64,000 nucleotides of DNA from Imbricaverruca yamaguchii (Eukaryota; Arthropoda; Thecostraca; Neoverrucidae): contig JAOTOL010001603.1 of the NCBI GenBank assembly GCA_034440575.1, positions 1,320,001 to 1,384,000 of the forward strand, written 5' to 3'. A model generated the notes under the pieces. The model was not told the origin of the DNA and searched no databases. It saw nothing but the letters and a program-made list of their open reading frames with translations. Both the position numbers and the translations under genes were made by a program. Each line of letters opens with the position of its first letter. Position 1 is the first letter of the stretch. Shown here piece by piece: positions 46,666 to 56,398 of this stretch.

Positions 46666-46800
46666 TTAAGACCAGCTTGAACAACACCTGCACTCGCGCC
46701 CACGCAGCGCATGCACAATTCGGCCTGCAGCGCAGTGAAGGCTCACGAGAATCAATACCACTCGCAAGCAACACACCGTGTAAGGCTGCACCTCGTCCGT
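46666..46800 (+). other. Orphan copy of the galactosyltransferase leader
   Basis: It begins TTAAGACCAGCTTGAACAAC and continues through CACAATTCGGCCTGCAG and GAATCAATACCACTCG, matching the start of gene 2's leader in order. No catalytic exon follows. The homology fades before the GACGGCTGCC landmark. Confidence 0.65.
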
Positions 46801-46938
46801 CCAAGGTGCAGTTCGGATCGATAGAGCTACGCCACCTCGGCGACATGAAGGAAGCTAGACTCGACTCAAATACTAGAGATAAAGACTCGACCCGACAGCT
46901 GTAACGTAGCGCGGAATTGCAATAATAGTGCATTATCA

Positions 46939-48589
46939 TTAACCCGCGCCGTCTTTCCGGTCAGATCCTCTCACCGCGTCTCGGGGGTGGGGGGGGGCTG
47001 TTAGTAACCCCCTTTTAAATCCAAACTAAGCATCGCACGAAAACGAAAGAGGTGTCATCGGAAAGCGCTCGACGAGTAGGGTCCGGGTCCACCCCCAAAG
47101 ACAATTTCTCCAAAAGTGACGCCACCAGGGGGGCTAGATTTTCACGACTTTTCACGACTTACATTATGTTTTTGGCTCTGGGGATTTCGTTTTGGGGGAC
47201 ATAACAAAATTTATTTGGAATGAGAAAAGGACAGTGAAATCGACCAGTGCTTTAATTCCCCCAAAAGGTTTTTTTGTTTCAAAATTTGGAGTGTTCAAGT
47301 TTCGTTTTTCCTTTTCCCATGGGTAGAGCAGACCGAGAAACGTTGTTGGAAGTCAACTTGCTCTGATAAAAAATGCTTTCATTAGCCAGAATCCTCTACG
47401 TGAACTGCAGTTTGGGAAATATGCAAAATTTATATGTAGTCAAAAACGAAACAAATTAAGAATTCCACTCATACGTTTTGTTGCATCCCTAAAGATAAGC
47501 AAACGCTGAAAGTTTCATTAACCCGTCCCGTCTCTGGGGATCTTCAACCGCTCCCCCCCACCCTCAGGTTCTTCGCGGATAGCGGACGAACAGTGCGCGG
47601 CAGCGCGCCCAAATTTGGCATACCTCTTCCCACATCAATTTGACATGCGGATTTAAAATTTTTAGGTCAGGTCATCTAGGGTCAACGAGTCAGTCTAGGT
47701 AAAGTGAGGTCATCTCCAAAAAAGTTCAACCAGTAATCACGCTTTAACGCATACAGATATTTCAATGATACTTTCAGCGTTTGCTTATCTTTACGGATGC
47801 AACAAAACGTACGAAAGGAATTTTACATTTATTTCGTTTTTGACTACATATAACTTTTCCGAATTTGCTAAATTGTCGTTCAAATACAGTATTCTGGCTA
47901 AAGTAAGCATTTTGTATTCGGGCAAGTTGACTTCCAACAACATTTCGCGGTCTGCTCTACCCGGTGGAAAAGGAATATTAGAGAAAACTTGAAAACTCTA
48001 AATTTTGACATTTTAGAAGAAAAAAAACATTGGGTGGGAAGTATAGCCCTGGTCGATTTCCCTGTCCTTTTCTCATTCCAAATACATTTGTTTCTTCATA
48101 TATCCCCAAAATGAACTCCCCAGAGCCAAAAACATAATGTAAGTCGTGAAAAGTCGTGAAAATCTAGCCCCTTGGTGACGTCACTTTTGGGAAAAAATTG
48201 TTTTGTATACTGGATCCGAACCCTACTCGTCGAGCGCTTTCCGATGACACCTCTTTCGTTTTCGTGCGACGATTAGTTTGGATTTTAGAGCGGGGTCTTC
48301 AACCGCCCCCACCACCACCGAGACGGGGTTGGAGGATCTGACCGGAAAGACGGCGCGGGTTAAAATAGCTGTATCCGTCAAAGCGTGACGACTGGTTGAA
48401 CTTCTTTATAGATGACCTTGACTAACTCGTTGCCCTAGATGACCTGACTTCAAAATTTTTGATCAGCATGCCAAATTGATGTGGGGAAAAGGTGTGCCAA
48501 ATTTGGGCGCGCTGCCGCGCGCCGTTTGTCCACTATCCGCGAATAACCTGAGGGGGCGGTTGAAGAACCCCCGAGACGGGACGGGTTAA
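46939..48589 (-). mobile_element. TTAA element family A, host of a nested insertion
   Basis: TTAA at both ends (46939-46942 and 48586-48589), with the 3' terminus at left and 5' terminus at right. The copy is split at its internal TTAA (TTTCATTAAAATATC) by a second family A element (47518-48363) in the opposite orientation. Without the insert and one TTAA it is about 809 bp. Its CRE position reads GTGACGCCAC, not a full palindrome. Confidence 0.93.
47518..48363 (+). mobile_element. TTAA element family A, nested full-length copy
   Basis: TTAACCCGTCCCGTCTCTGG at 47518 to GACGGCGCGGGTTAA at 48363, flanked by TTAA on both sides. The host element resumes immediately (AATAGCTGTATCCGTCAAAG). Length without one TTAA is 842 bp, the best estimate of the family's full length. 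TGACGTCA is present near 48177. No transposase ORF. Confidence 0.95.
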
Positions 48590-48650
48590 TAGCAGCAATA
48601 GCGGAGTAGTAGTAAAATAGCCGATTTTGAGGTGTGATTCTGATTCGACC
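48590..48650 (-). repeat. 60-bp segment shared with 22766-22827
   Basis: TAGCAGCAATAGCGGAGTAG through TGTGATTCTGATTCG is the reverse complement of the segment next to the family A copy at 22828. Confidence 0.75.
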
Positions 48651-48660
48651 TGGCCTTCCC

Positions 48661-48701
48661 TTCGTGACCATGGTCTACGATGCGTAGACCATGGTCACGA
48701 A
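48661..48701. repeat. Perfect 19-bp inverted repeat (hairpin)
   Basis: Arms at 48661-48679 and 48683-48701 with a 3-nt ATG loop, each containing ACCATGGT. It has no T run or other terminator context. Confidence 0.9.
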
Positions 48702-49927
48702 TGTGACTAGTGTCAACACGTGTAAGTGTAAACACATTCATATGGGCTAAGTCGTGAAAACCACCCGAAAAGAAAACAAGTATTGTCTATCTTTAACAAG
48801 TTCCATGGGTTTCGGTCGAAGTTCATATATTTTTTCAATGTGACCTCTTGTGGCCCCAATGCCAGTGAAAATGAAAAGGCCGCAACTACAGCTAGTTGCA
48901 GAACGCTTTAGTGATTTTCATCTTGGGTATGCCTGGTTCAGCTTATGACGCGAGTAATATTCATCAAGTAGTAACCCACGCTCGTCCGGGGGCAGATATT
49001 TTAATGAAACTTTCAGCGTGTACTTATCTTTAGGGATACAACAAAACATACAATAGGAATTTTTCACCGTTTTAACCCGCGCACGTCCGGGGGGCATATT
49101 TCTGCGCCCTCCCTGCGGTTTTTCCTAATTTTCCGTCATACTAATCGTGTTAGCAAGGCCAAACCTCGCATGGCTGTTCATTAGTCTTTTCCGCATATCT
49201 TCATACATTTTTAACCCTTGGTCCTCTTAGGTCAGGTCACCAGGTCAGGTGAAGTGACTCAACTATAGTCGGAGTTCTAGGTGGCATAACTTCCACAATG
49301 ATTGGGCGATTGATTTAAAACTTATAATACATCATGGTCTCATCAGGGACCATAATATGAATATCAGTTTTTTCGTAGCATTGACCTGAGGTCATGTCGC
49401 GTGCATGGCTTCCCCATTACATGGATATGGTAAAATATACGAATGTTCCCTGGTTACATATTTGTTTTCGGAATGATTTACAACGGTTGTGGCGTGTAAT
49501 TAAAAGCTAAGCTCAATGCCACCGCTGGATGTTTTGCTCAGTGACCTTACCAAGGTCATCTGAGGTCACCTGAGATCACTACACATTTCTGAGCATTATA
49601 TCGCACTCTATTCAGCTAGAAGGCTGAAAATACCGCCATTGTGCTTGTATCGCCAAAACTTGTCGATTGATTCCTTACATCTCTTCCCTAGGCTACTTCA
49701 TGACCTTGACCTGAGCTCATAGTTTCTGTTTGCCTGACCTTAAATCACACCGTCTAATGTCGATAGCACATTTCAAGGACTGTCAAATGGTGTTCGCCGC
49801 CGTTTGTTTCTATCTGTTACAGGTCCTGAGATATGAGTAAATATCTAAGAATCCCACCCGATCTGGTCGGATTTGACCTATGATGACCCAGTGACCTCTA
49901 TATTGACGTGAGCGGAAAAAATGACCG
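48702..49927. other. Fragments of TTAA elements and AGGTCA-rich sequence
   Basis: At 48971-48993 there is a terminus TAACCCACGCTCGTCCGGGG. It is joined to an interior fragment of family A (48993-49070), then a second terminus, TTAACCCGCGCACGTCCGGG, at 49072. That second sequence starts a different TTAA-type element whose body I cannot delimit. Several TGACCT/AGGTCA hexamers occur at about 49230-49260, 49382, 49540-49575 and 49700-49740. No gene. Confidence 0.5.
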
Positions 49928-51094
49928 AAACACTTTCGATAGAGCCTGTCGCCAGCTATCCATCGCCACTTTCCACTTGTCGCTAGCTAACATAGCGCTT
50001 TCTGTTTTTTTTTCACGTCTCCACAAGGTCACGACTGGTGAATTTCCTCAGTACCGAAACACGTGCGTTTGTTTCCGGACGAGGACGGAGAGGAGCAGGA
50101 CGACGCCAGCTGCGGTCACAGTGCGGACGGGGACCAAAAGAAGACGCCAGACGCCAGCTGCCACCAGCCAACCGCCACCTGCCACCTGCCACCAGCCACT
50201 AACACAACCACAGAAGCACACTTATACACACCGGACACAAACCTGACACCGCATCCCCACTGCTCCTTGCACACAAACAATACCTTCCCGCCCATTTAAC
50301 CCACCTTCAGCACTTCAAGACCAGCCTCGTCAAGCTCAGCTCAACTCTACCCTCTGCGTCTGCCTCTACGCTCTATATCTCCTTCAGGACCACAAGACCA
50401 GTCTCTTCAAGTTCAGCTCGAGCCTCTACATCTGCCTACACGTTCTACATCTTCTACACCGTCAGGAGCAACTATAATCTGTATCTACTTGACGAGGTCA
50501 GTCTGGCGGTGCTGCCACTCCCTCCCACCCCAGGCTCCCCCAAAACCCCCACCCGACTTTCCCTCTAGTGCCCACTGCAGGATCTTTATCTGATCTCTCT
50601 ATCCGTGCTCTATTCAAGCACAGTTTCTGATTTCTTTGTGCATTCTTCATCTTTATCTCCCCCTTTGTTACACCTGTCGGGCTCTCTTCACGCCCTTCTT
50701 CACTCTCTGCCAAATTTGTAAATTGTATTGCGTGCCACTCACCTGCCATCTACACTCTGTACCCAACATCACAAAACAACAGAACCCAACCATCATAAAC
50801 ACTAACATGATTACCACCGAGCCACCACCCACGGAAGATTTCTTTATCTGCCGCCGGGGGGACGGGGAGCCAATTGGCACCCTGGACCCCTGGCTGGTAG
50901 ATGGAGAAATCGCCCACTACCGGTCCGCAAACTTGGGGACCAGGGCGTCTCCGCCGTGTACCGGCCGCCCCCGAGGCCAGGATGCACCACAACCCATCTA
51001 CTCATGCTGACTTTCAACACACGCAGACTACCAACCCACATTAAATCCGGATACCTCAGATACTCGGTCACACCACGCGCACCCCTCCCACTCC

Positions 51095-52450
51095 TGGCTA
51101 CACGCTTCTCTCACACCCATACCTAAACTAAACAAAGATGCAACTCTTTGCACTTCCTATCGCCCTATTGCCTTCACTAGCTGCTTCCACAAACTATTCG
51201 AACATCTTGTCAAAAAAAAAAACGCCTCCTCTATATCATTCAAACACAAAACTTCATCTCTCCTATTCAATCAGCCTTCCTTCCAAATCGATCATGTCTA
51301 GACAACCTCACTTACCTCATCACGAACATCCAGGAAGCGGCGGCCAGGAAACGTTCCACGACCGACGTCTTCCTGGATTTAAAACAAGCCTATGACACAA
51401 TCAACATAACAGCACCACTACAACACTTACACAACATCGACATACAAGGCAGACTGATACACTACCTACATTTCTACCTACTCAGCAGATCTTTTCAAGT
51501 AAAAATTGGGCCCCACACTTCAGACGCCAAATTACCCACCACCGGTTTAATGCAAGGCTCAGTTCTCAGTCCTCTATTCTTCATTTTAGCTCTAAATTCA
51601 GCCATCACCGACAACTTTTCGACCAAAATTGCAATCTACGCCGGCGACATAGTATTATGGACATCAACAGAAGCACCAGCACACGCACTAATAGTGCTAC
51701 AACACGCACTAACAGAACTCCACAACAAACTTGCCACACCAAACCTGCATGTAGCACCACTCAAATCCAAATGCATGATATTCGGTCACAACAGAAACAC
51801 AAACCTACAAACCCCTAAAAAGAAACAACTCACCCATTCTCTTTGACACCACAACAAAATGTATAGGTATCACATTAGACCAACGACTAAGTTTTCGGCC
51901 ACACCTCCTAAACATACAAAAACGCGCTTCAAAAAGAATCAACATACTACGAGCACTTTCTGGCACACACTGGGGATCCGACCCAAATACACTTCTAGCC
52001 CTTTACAAATCACTCATTCGGCCAATTATGGAATACGGATCCCCACTCTTCGAAAACACAGCTAAATCAAACCTCAAAATTATAGATCCTATTCAACGAC
52101 AATGTCTACAAATAGTCACAGGAGCTTACACCACATCACATTCTCACGCTCTTCACATATACAACCACATCCCAAAACTACAACACCGACGTACAGATGC
52201 ACTACTTAGATACCACTACAAAACACAACTCACGAAACAATACCCATGCACACAGGCACTAAAACTCCGCACAACACGCAGACACCAACTCATGAATTCC
52301 TCACGACTACAGACCACAATAGGCTGCCGCATACACAGCCACGCCAACACACTTGATATAACACTCCCAACGATAACACCACCCCACAACCCATCACAGG
52401 GTGGAAACAGCCGACACCCAACACACACTTCCTCATTGACAAACCGAAAA
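51095..52450 (+). pseudogene. LINE reverse transcriptase, frameshifted
   Basis: Recognisable blocks in order: ASLTPIPKLNKDATLCTSYRP (frame 2, about 51101), a frame change at the A run near 51214, IQSAFLPNRSCLDNLTYLI and DVFLDLKQAYDTIN (frame 1), then GLMQGSVLSPLFFILALN. The catalytic box reads IYAGDIVLW where active elements have ADD, so one catalytic aspartate is lost. A further frameshift near 51800-51846 is followed by KCIGITLDQRLSF and LIRPIMEYGSPLF (frame 2), and a third lies before the RNase H. At least three frameshifts plus the lost aspartate make it non-functional. Confidence 0.85.
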
Positions 52451-52455
52451 ACACA

Positions 52456-53370
52456 TACACGCACCCAGAAATACAACTATTCCTAAAATTCACAGCACAG
52501 TACGCCAACTACATCATATATACAGATGGCTCCAAATCACATGCACAGCAGACGGACACAGCGGCGGTGCTGTACCCCAACGCAGCACCGCCGCGGGCCA
52601 TCCTACGTGCCCGTCTGCACGCCACAGCATCCACATACACAGCAGAATTATTCGCAATCTTTTCGGCATACTGTACCATCTACAACACCAAAATTGAACA
52701 CAACATCATAGCCACAGACGCAAATTCAGCATTACAGAGCATAACACCCCACACCAAATACAAACACCCCTCATACCCAAAATACTACACATCCACAAAC
52801 AACTCACCATACCACAACGGCCAACACTTCTCTGGATCCCAAGTCACACAAACATACACGGCAACGAACACGCAGACACAGAAGCAAACATAGCCACAAC
52901 ACTACAACAAATCACACAATGACCCTATTCACAATCTGACTACTACCCCACAATACGACAGGCCATCAACAAACACATACAACAAACATGGGATACAGCA
53001 ACAACACAGCTACACGAAATACACCCCAAACACAAATACTGGCACTCCATCAACCAAAACACCAGACTCAGAGAACGGACACTAACACGACTACGCATAG
53101 GACACACAGCACTCACACACTCATACCTCCTACGCAATCAACCATGACCACAATGCACTACCTGCCGCCAAACACTCGCAGTCAAACACATGCTCATATA
53201 CTGCACCAGATACAACAACCAATGACAATATATTACAAACTACTGCACAACGAACAACATCCCACTGAACCTCACCACGCTCCTCAACGACGACCAACCA
53301 GCATTACACGGACACCGCTTCCACTTTCTCAAGACTACACGCGTTATGGAACAATTGTGAAAAAAGGAAA
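52456..53370 (+). pseudogene. LINE RNase H and C-terminal domain, decayed
   Basis: An RNase H-like domain in frame 1 starts IIYTDGSKSHAQQTDTAAV, followed by STYTAELFAIFSAYC and IATDANSALQSI. After a frame change it reads LLWIPSHTNIHGNEHADTEA, supplying the usual Asp, Glu, Asp and His-x-Asn-Glu-x-Ala-Asp elements. The C-terminal region reads LRERTLTRLRIGHTALTHSY, then CTTCRQTLAVKHMLIYCTRY, the Cys-His pattern typical of Jockey-superfamily LINEs. In-frame stops interrupt it (for example after QQITQ and LLRNQP). Confidence 0.82.
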
Positions 53371-53861
53371 AAAGAAGATATGTAAAAAAAAACGAAAGAG
53401 AAAATGAACAAAACCAGGAAAACGGAAAAAAGTAAAAGATACGTTACAAAAAGAAAAGAGAAAACAAATCCAGACCAAGAAAATGTTCTTGCAATGCTCA
53501 CCTATGGCGATGACCCGACCCCACCCCCGCCCCCTCCCACTACACCCCATATCCCAATGTGACACCGACCGGACTAACCCCCCTCTCTCGACTTCATCAT
53601 CTCCGCCTCTCAAACAACTCTACTGCAACAGCTCTACATCTTCAATCGATCCGGACAACCTCAGGTCTACTCTCCAAGACCATCTCAACGATACTTCACC
53701 ACTGCTCGACGATTACTAAACCTCCACCTCGGATTCATCCTCCTACCCTACGCTACTCACTCTCTTACACATCTTCTCTTCAACCGGAACCAGCCGATAT
53801 CACCACACGGTGGCAGGCTGGCAAAATTCACTCACACACACACACACAGCTAGCATAGTTC

Positions 53862-53940
53862 TAGAGATCTTAGGGGCCAGGCATCTGCCCCCCCCCGGGC
53901 ATGTGAAGTTGGCGCGGACCGCCGGACGTGCATGTGTTAA
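53862..53940 (-). mobile_element. TTAA element family B terminus 3' of gene 2
   Basis: Read on the minus strand it starts TTAACACATGCACGTCCGGC at 53940 and ends GGCCCCTAAGATCTC. It resembles 34682-34763 and 55857-55937 at both ends but is diverged in the middle. The TTAA is the same site that carries family A behind gene 1. Confidence 0.6.
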
Positions 53941-54088
53941 CGATCGAAGATCGTCGTCAACTGTCCTGGAGGAAACACTCTTGAAGAGGACACAAGTCTG
54001 CATATTATTAACATCTCACGCCATGGCGATTCGTCACCAACATTCAGACAGATGAGTAGCGTCGCTTCTGCCGTGAATGGGCACGCAG

Positions 54089-55414
54089 TCACCGTAGACG
54101 CGACAGCACCCAAAACAGCCGCTGCTGCTGTTTCCGTGGCACCGAGTAGTACGTGATGCCGCCCAGAAGCAGCCGATGCCGGTAAAGAACCATGAACTTC
54201 TGAGAGTCTTCAAGACATGCACCGGCCTTCACCGCGACGATTCCGCTCAGAAAAATGTCCTCGATGAAGAGAAACTTGGTGAGGATCGCCTCTCGGTACA
54301 GCCTTTGAATGAGGTCGCCGGTGATCAAGTATGAACTGCCCGACATATAAGGAGGATATACGTCACCGGAGAACTGGGCAGTGGTCATAAACCACCTAGC
54401 AGTGCTGGTGATGGGACTGGTCTTCATTCTCAATGGTGTTACATTTCGCAAAATTTGTCCGTAGATAGTTGTGTTGGCGTGTTTGTACTCGTCCATAAAC
54501 ACACGGAGATTATCAGTATCTAGGAAGACGTCATCGTCGATTTTCAGCAAAAACTGTGGGCGGGAACAGAATCGGCTGACCCACTCCACCATGGCCACGG
54601 TCTTCAGCGTCAGGTTGCGGTAGCTGTCCACAAACCTGCCCTGCACTACATCGCCGTGGCGCGAGTGCTCCTGCACCAATCTCGCCTGCACTTCAGAGGA
54701 GGTTTCTCCCACCAGGAAGATCAGCTTGAAGTTGTCACTGCGGCCGACACGGCCCCACGTGGTGCGGATGGTAAGGCGGCGCGCCACGTTGGGCGCAGCC
54801 GAGCACACGACGATCACGACGGCCACCCGGGGGCGACACGAGCTCTGCAGGAGCTGGCTGAAACCGCCGCCGCCGTACCGGAACAGGAGCAGCTGCGGCT
54901 GGCCACCAGTCTGGCCGTCAGTCTGACCCCGGCGTGCCGGGAACTGGCCGGCGAGTGTCACGGCCGTCTGGGCCACCTCCGCTACGGAGATAGTTTGCAG
55001 CTGTGGTCGCAGCCACTCGGCTAGCGATTCACCGTCGCGCTCCACATGAGCAATCTCGGGCAGCTGCCGCCCTTTGGCCGCACTCTCACTGCCTGGCGGT
55101 CTTCGACAACCGTCCAGTTCCGATGCGGATGACGACACTGACCCGGTGTGGCGGATGCCGCCGATCTCAGCCACAGTGGCATGCAGTCCGACTTTGCTCG
55201 GCAAGCCGTCCCCATATTTAGAATCCGCATCCCGTTGAACAGTGGGCACCGACGTAGGCGACCAAGCTGTCCGTGTGAGCCAGTACAAGAGAACAACCAC
55301 GCCGCCGGAGAGAAATAGACCTGCCAGTAGGTATCGACCAGCAAAGTACCGCCGCATTGTTCGTCGACAAACCTGCTGCAGCGTGAACACTGGGCAGGTC
55401 AGTATGGCCTGCAT
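54089..55414 (-). CDS. Beta-1,3-galactosyltransferase-like protein, gene 2
   Basis: A 441-residue paralogue of gene 1, convergent with it. Same architecture: transmembrane segment at about 28-44, stem, and GT31 catalytic domain with RLTIRTTWG (213-221), IFLVGE (232-237), DSYRNLTLKT (263-272), KIDDDVF (Asp293-295), YPPYMSGSSYLITG (353-366) and FIEDIFLSG (383-391). By hand alignment about 179 of 182 residues are identical over the central block (gene 1 residues 126-307), against roughly 71% beyond it and 79% before it. A CGA-to-TGA change relative to gene 1 ends the protein ten residues earlier. The NFT sequon of gene 1 is NFK here, and a two-residue insertion lies near residue 333. All catalytic motifs are intact, so it may be active, possibly with altered acceptor choice. 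Confidence 0.9.
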   Translation of the reverse strand: MQAILTCPVFTLQQVCRRTMRRYFAGRYLLAGLFLSGGVVVLLYWLTRTAWSPTSVPTVQRDADSKYGDGLPSKVGLHATVAEIGGIRHTGSVSSSASELDGCRRPPGSESAAKGRQLPEIAHVERDGESLAEWLRPQLQTISVAEVAQTAVTLAGQFPARRGQTDGQTGGQPQLLLFRYGGGGFSQLLQSSCRPRVAVVIVVCSAAPNVARRLTIRTTWGRVGRSDNFKLIFLVGETSSEVQARLVQEHSRHGDVVQGRFVDSYRNLTLKTVAMVEWVSRFCSRPQFLLKIDDDVFLDTDNLRVFMDEYKHANTTIYGQILRNVTPLRMKTSPITSTARWFMTTAQFSGDVYPPYMSGSSYLITGDLIQRLYREAILTKFLFIEDIFLSGIVAVKAGACLEDSQKFMVLYRHRLLLGGITYYSVPRKQQQRLFWVLSRLR

Positions 55415-55857
55415 CCTGCACTCGACAGGTGACAGTGGTCGGTGGGCACCTGACGGAGCACTTCAAGCCTGCACAGTGGTGGTGACGATACTGGTGACGA
55501 CGGTGGTGACGAGGGTGGTGACGATGGTGGTGACGATGATGGTGGCGATGATGGTGACGACTGTAGTGAAGATGATGGTGTGTCGTGGATGACGGCAGAT
55601 TGCACGCGACAGAGGACAGTACCGGCTCGAATCCTCCACGCTCGGCAGCCGTCTGTCGACTGTTCAATCTGTCGTCGCCGACGTTGCCACGCCCACCTAT
55701 GCCACGTCTGGATGTTGGCCTTGGACGCTCCCGGTGCCGCTCCATTCGGTGTGGTGCACACGAGTGGTGTTGATACTCGCGAACTTTCACTGTGTTCCAG
55801 GCCGAATTGTGAATGTGTTTCGTGGGAGGGAGATTATGTGTTGTTCAACCCCGTCTT
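55415..55857 (-). other. 5' leader module of galactosyltransferase gene 2
   Basis: Homologous to the gene 1 leader, with a short ACCATCATCGTC-type tract (about 55478-55570), the GACGGCTGCCGAGCGTGGAG landmark and GTGTGCACCACACCGAATGG. Homology with 46666-46800 extends to a TTAA (55854-55857 region), where a family B element begins. Probably promoter and 5' UTR. Confidence 0.55.
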
Positions 55858-55937
55858 AACACGCGCCCTGGAGGTCCTCTGAAAATTGCGCGCACTGGAG
55901 GGGGCAGGGAGGCAATCTCGCCCCCATAAGATGTTGG
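55857..55937 (+). mobile_element. TTAA element family B terminus 5' of gene 2
   Basis: TTAACACGCGCCCTGGAGGT followed by CGCGCACTGGAGGGGGCAGG and CGCCCCCATAAGAT, about 80% like 34682-34763. It abuts the leader of gene 2 at a TTAA that is unoccupied in the orphan leader at 46666. Confidence 0.65.
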
Positions 55938-56398
55938 CTTCTATCAAACATTTAGCAACGAAACTTGCGGGGTGGATGAGAACTGTACTAAACTCTATTT
56001 TGCACACATTTCATGTCCTTAGGTCAATATCTTCGAGGTCAAATTATGTCAAAATATAAAACTTGTCTGGTTTGGCGTGGGTTGGCTTCTCATTGTTATG
56101 GATCGCTGTGATTGTGTTTAAATGCTCCAAAATGGATATCAATGATATTTTGGTCATTAATAATGATGCGATACAGATGTTAGACCCGACATTTGACCTC
56201 AGGTCACCTATATAACAGCACTTCATCAGATCATTACCTGCTCCAGTTACCGAAACCGGTCCGCCCGCCCGACTATTCCGACGACAATGGCAAACAGAAG
56301 TTTTCAGGATGTGTAGGTAGTAACATGTAAGGTGGCATCAATCGCATGACAGTCATTTGCATTTATGACAACATTCCAGTTCACCACGTTTGGTTCCA
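55938..56398. other. Spacer with scattered AGGTCA-like hexamers
   Basis: It may be the body of the preceding TTAA element. TTAGGTCAATA, GAGGTCAAATT and TGACCTCAGGTCACC occur between 56018 and 56212. No coding signal. Confidence 0.4.

Larger units (their letters stand above)
49928..53820 (+). mobile_element. Jockey-type LINE, broken and internally deleted
   Basis: The region reads as one degraded non-LTR retrotransposon. It has a C-rich 5' part with a tandem-duplicated AAGACCAG...AGCTC segment (about 50318-50440). An ORF1 remnant at 51007-51090 reads TFNTRRLPTHIKSGYLRY. This is followed directly by the reverse transcriptase, an RNase H domain and a C-terminal zinc-knuckle-like region, then an A-rich 3' part. 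The end of ORF1, the whole endonuclease and the first part of the reverse transcriptase are missing. Outer limits are inferred, the right one from the start of the neighbouring TTAA element. Confidence 0.7.
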
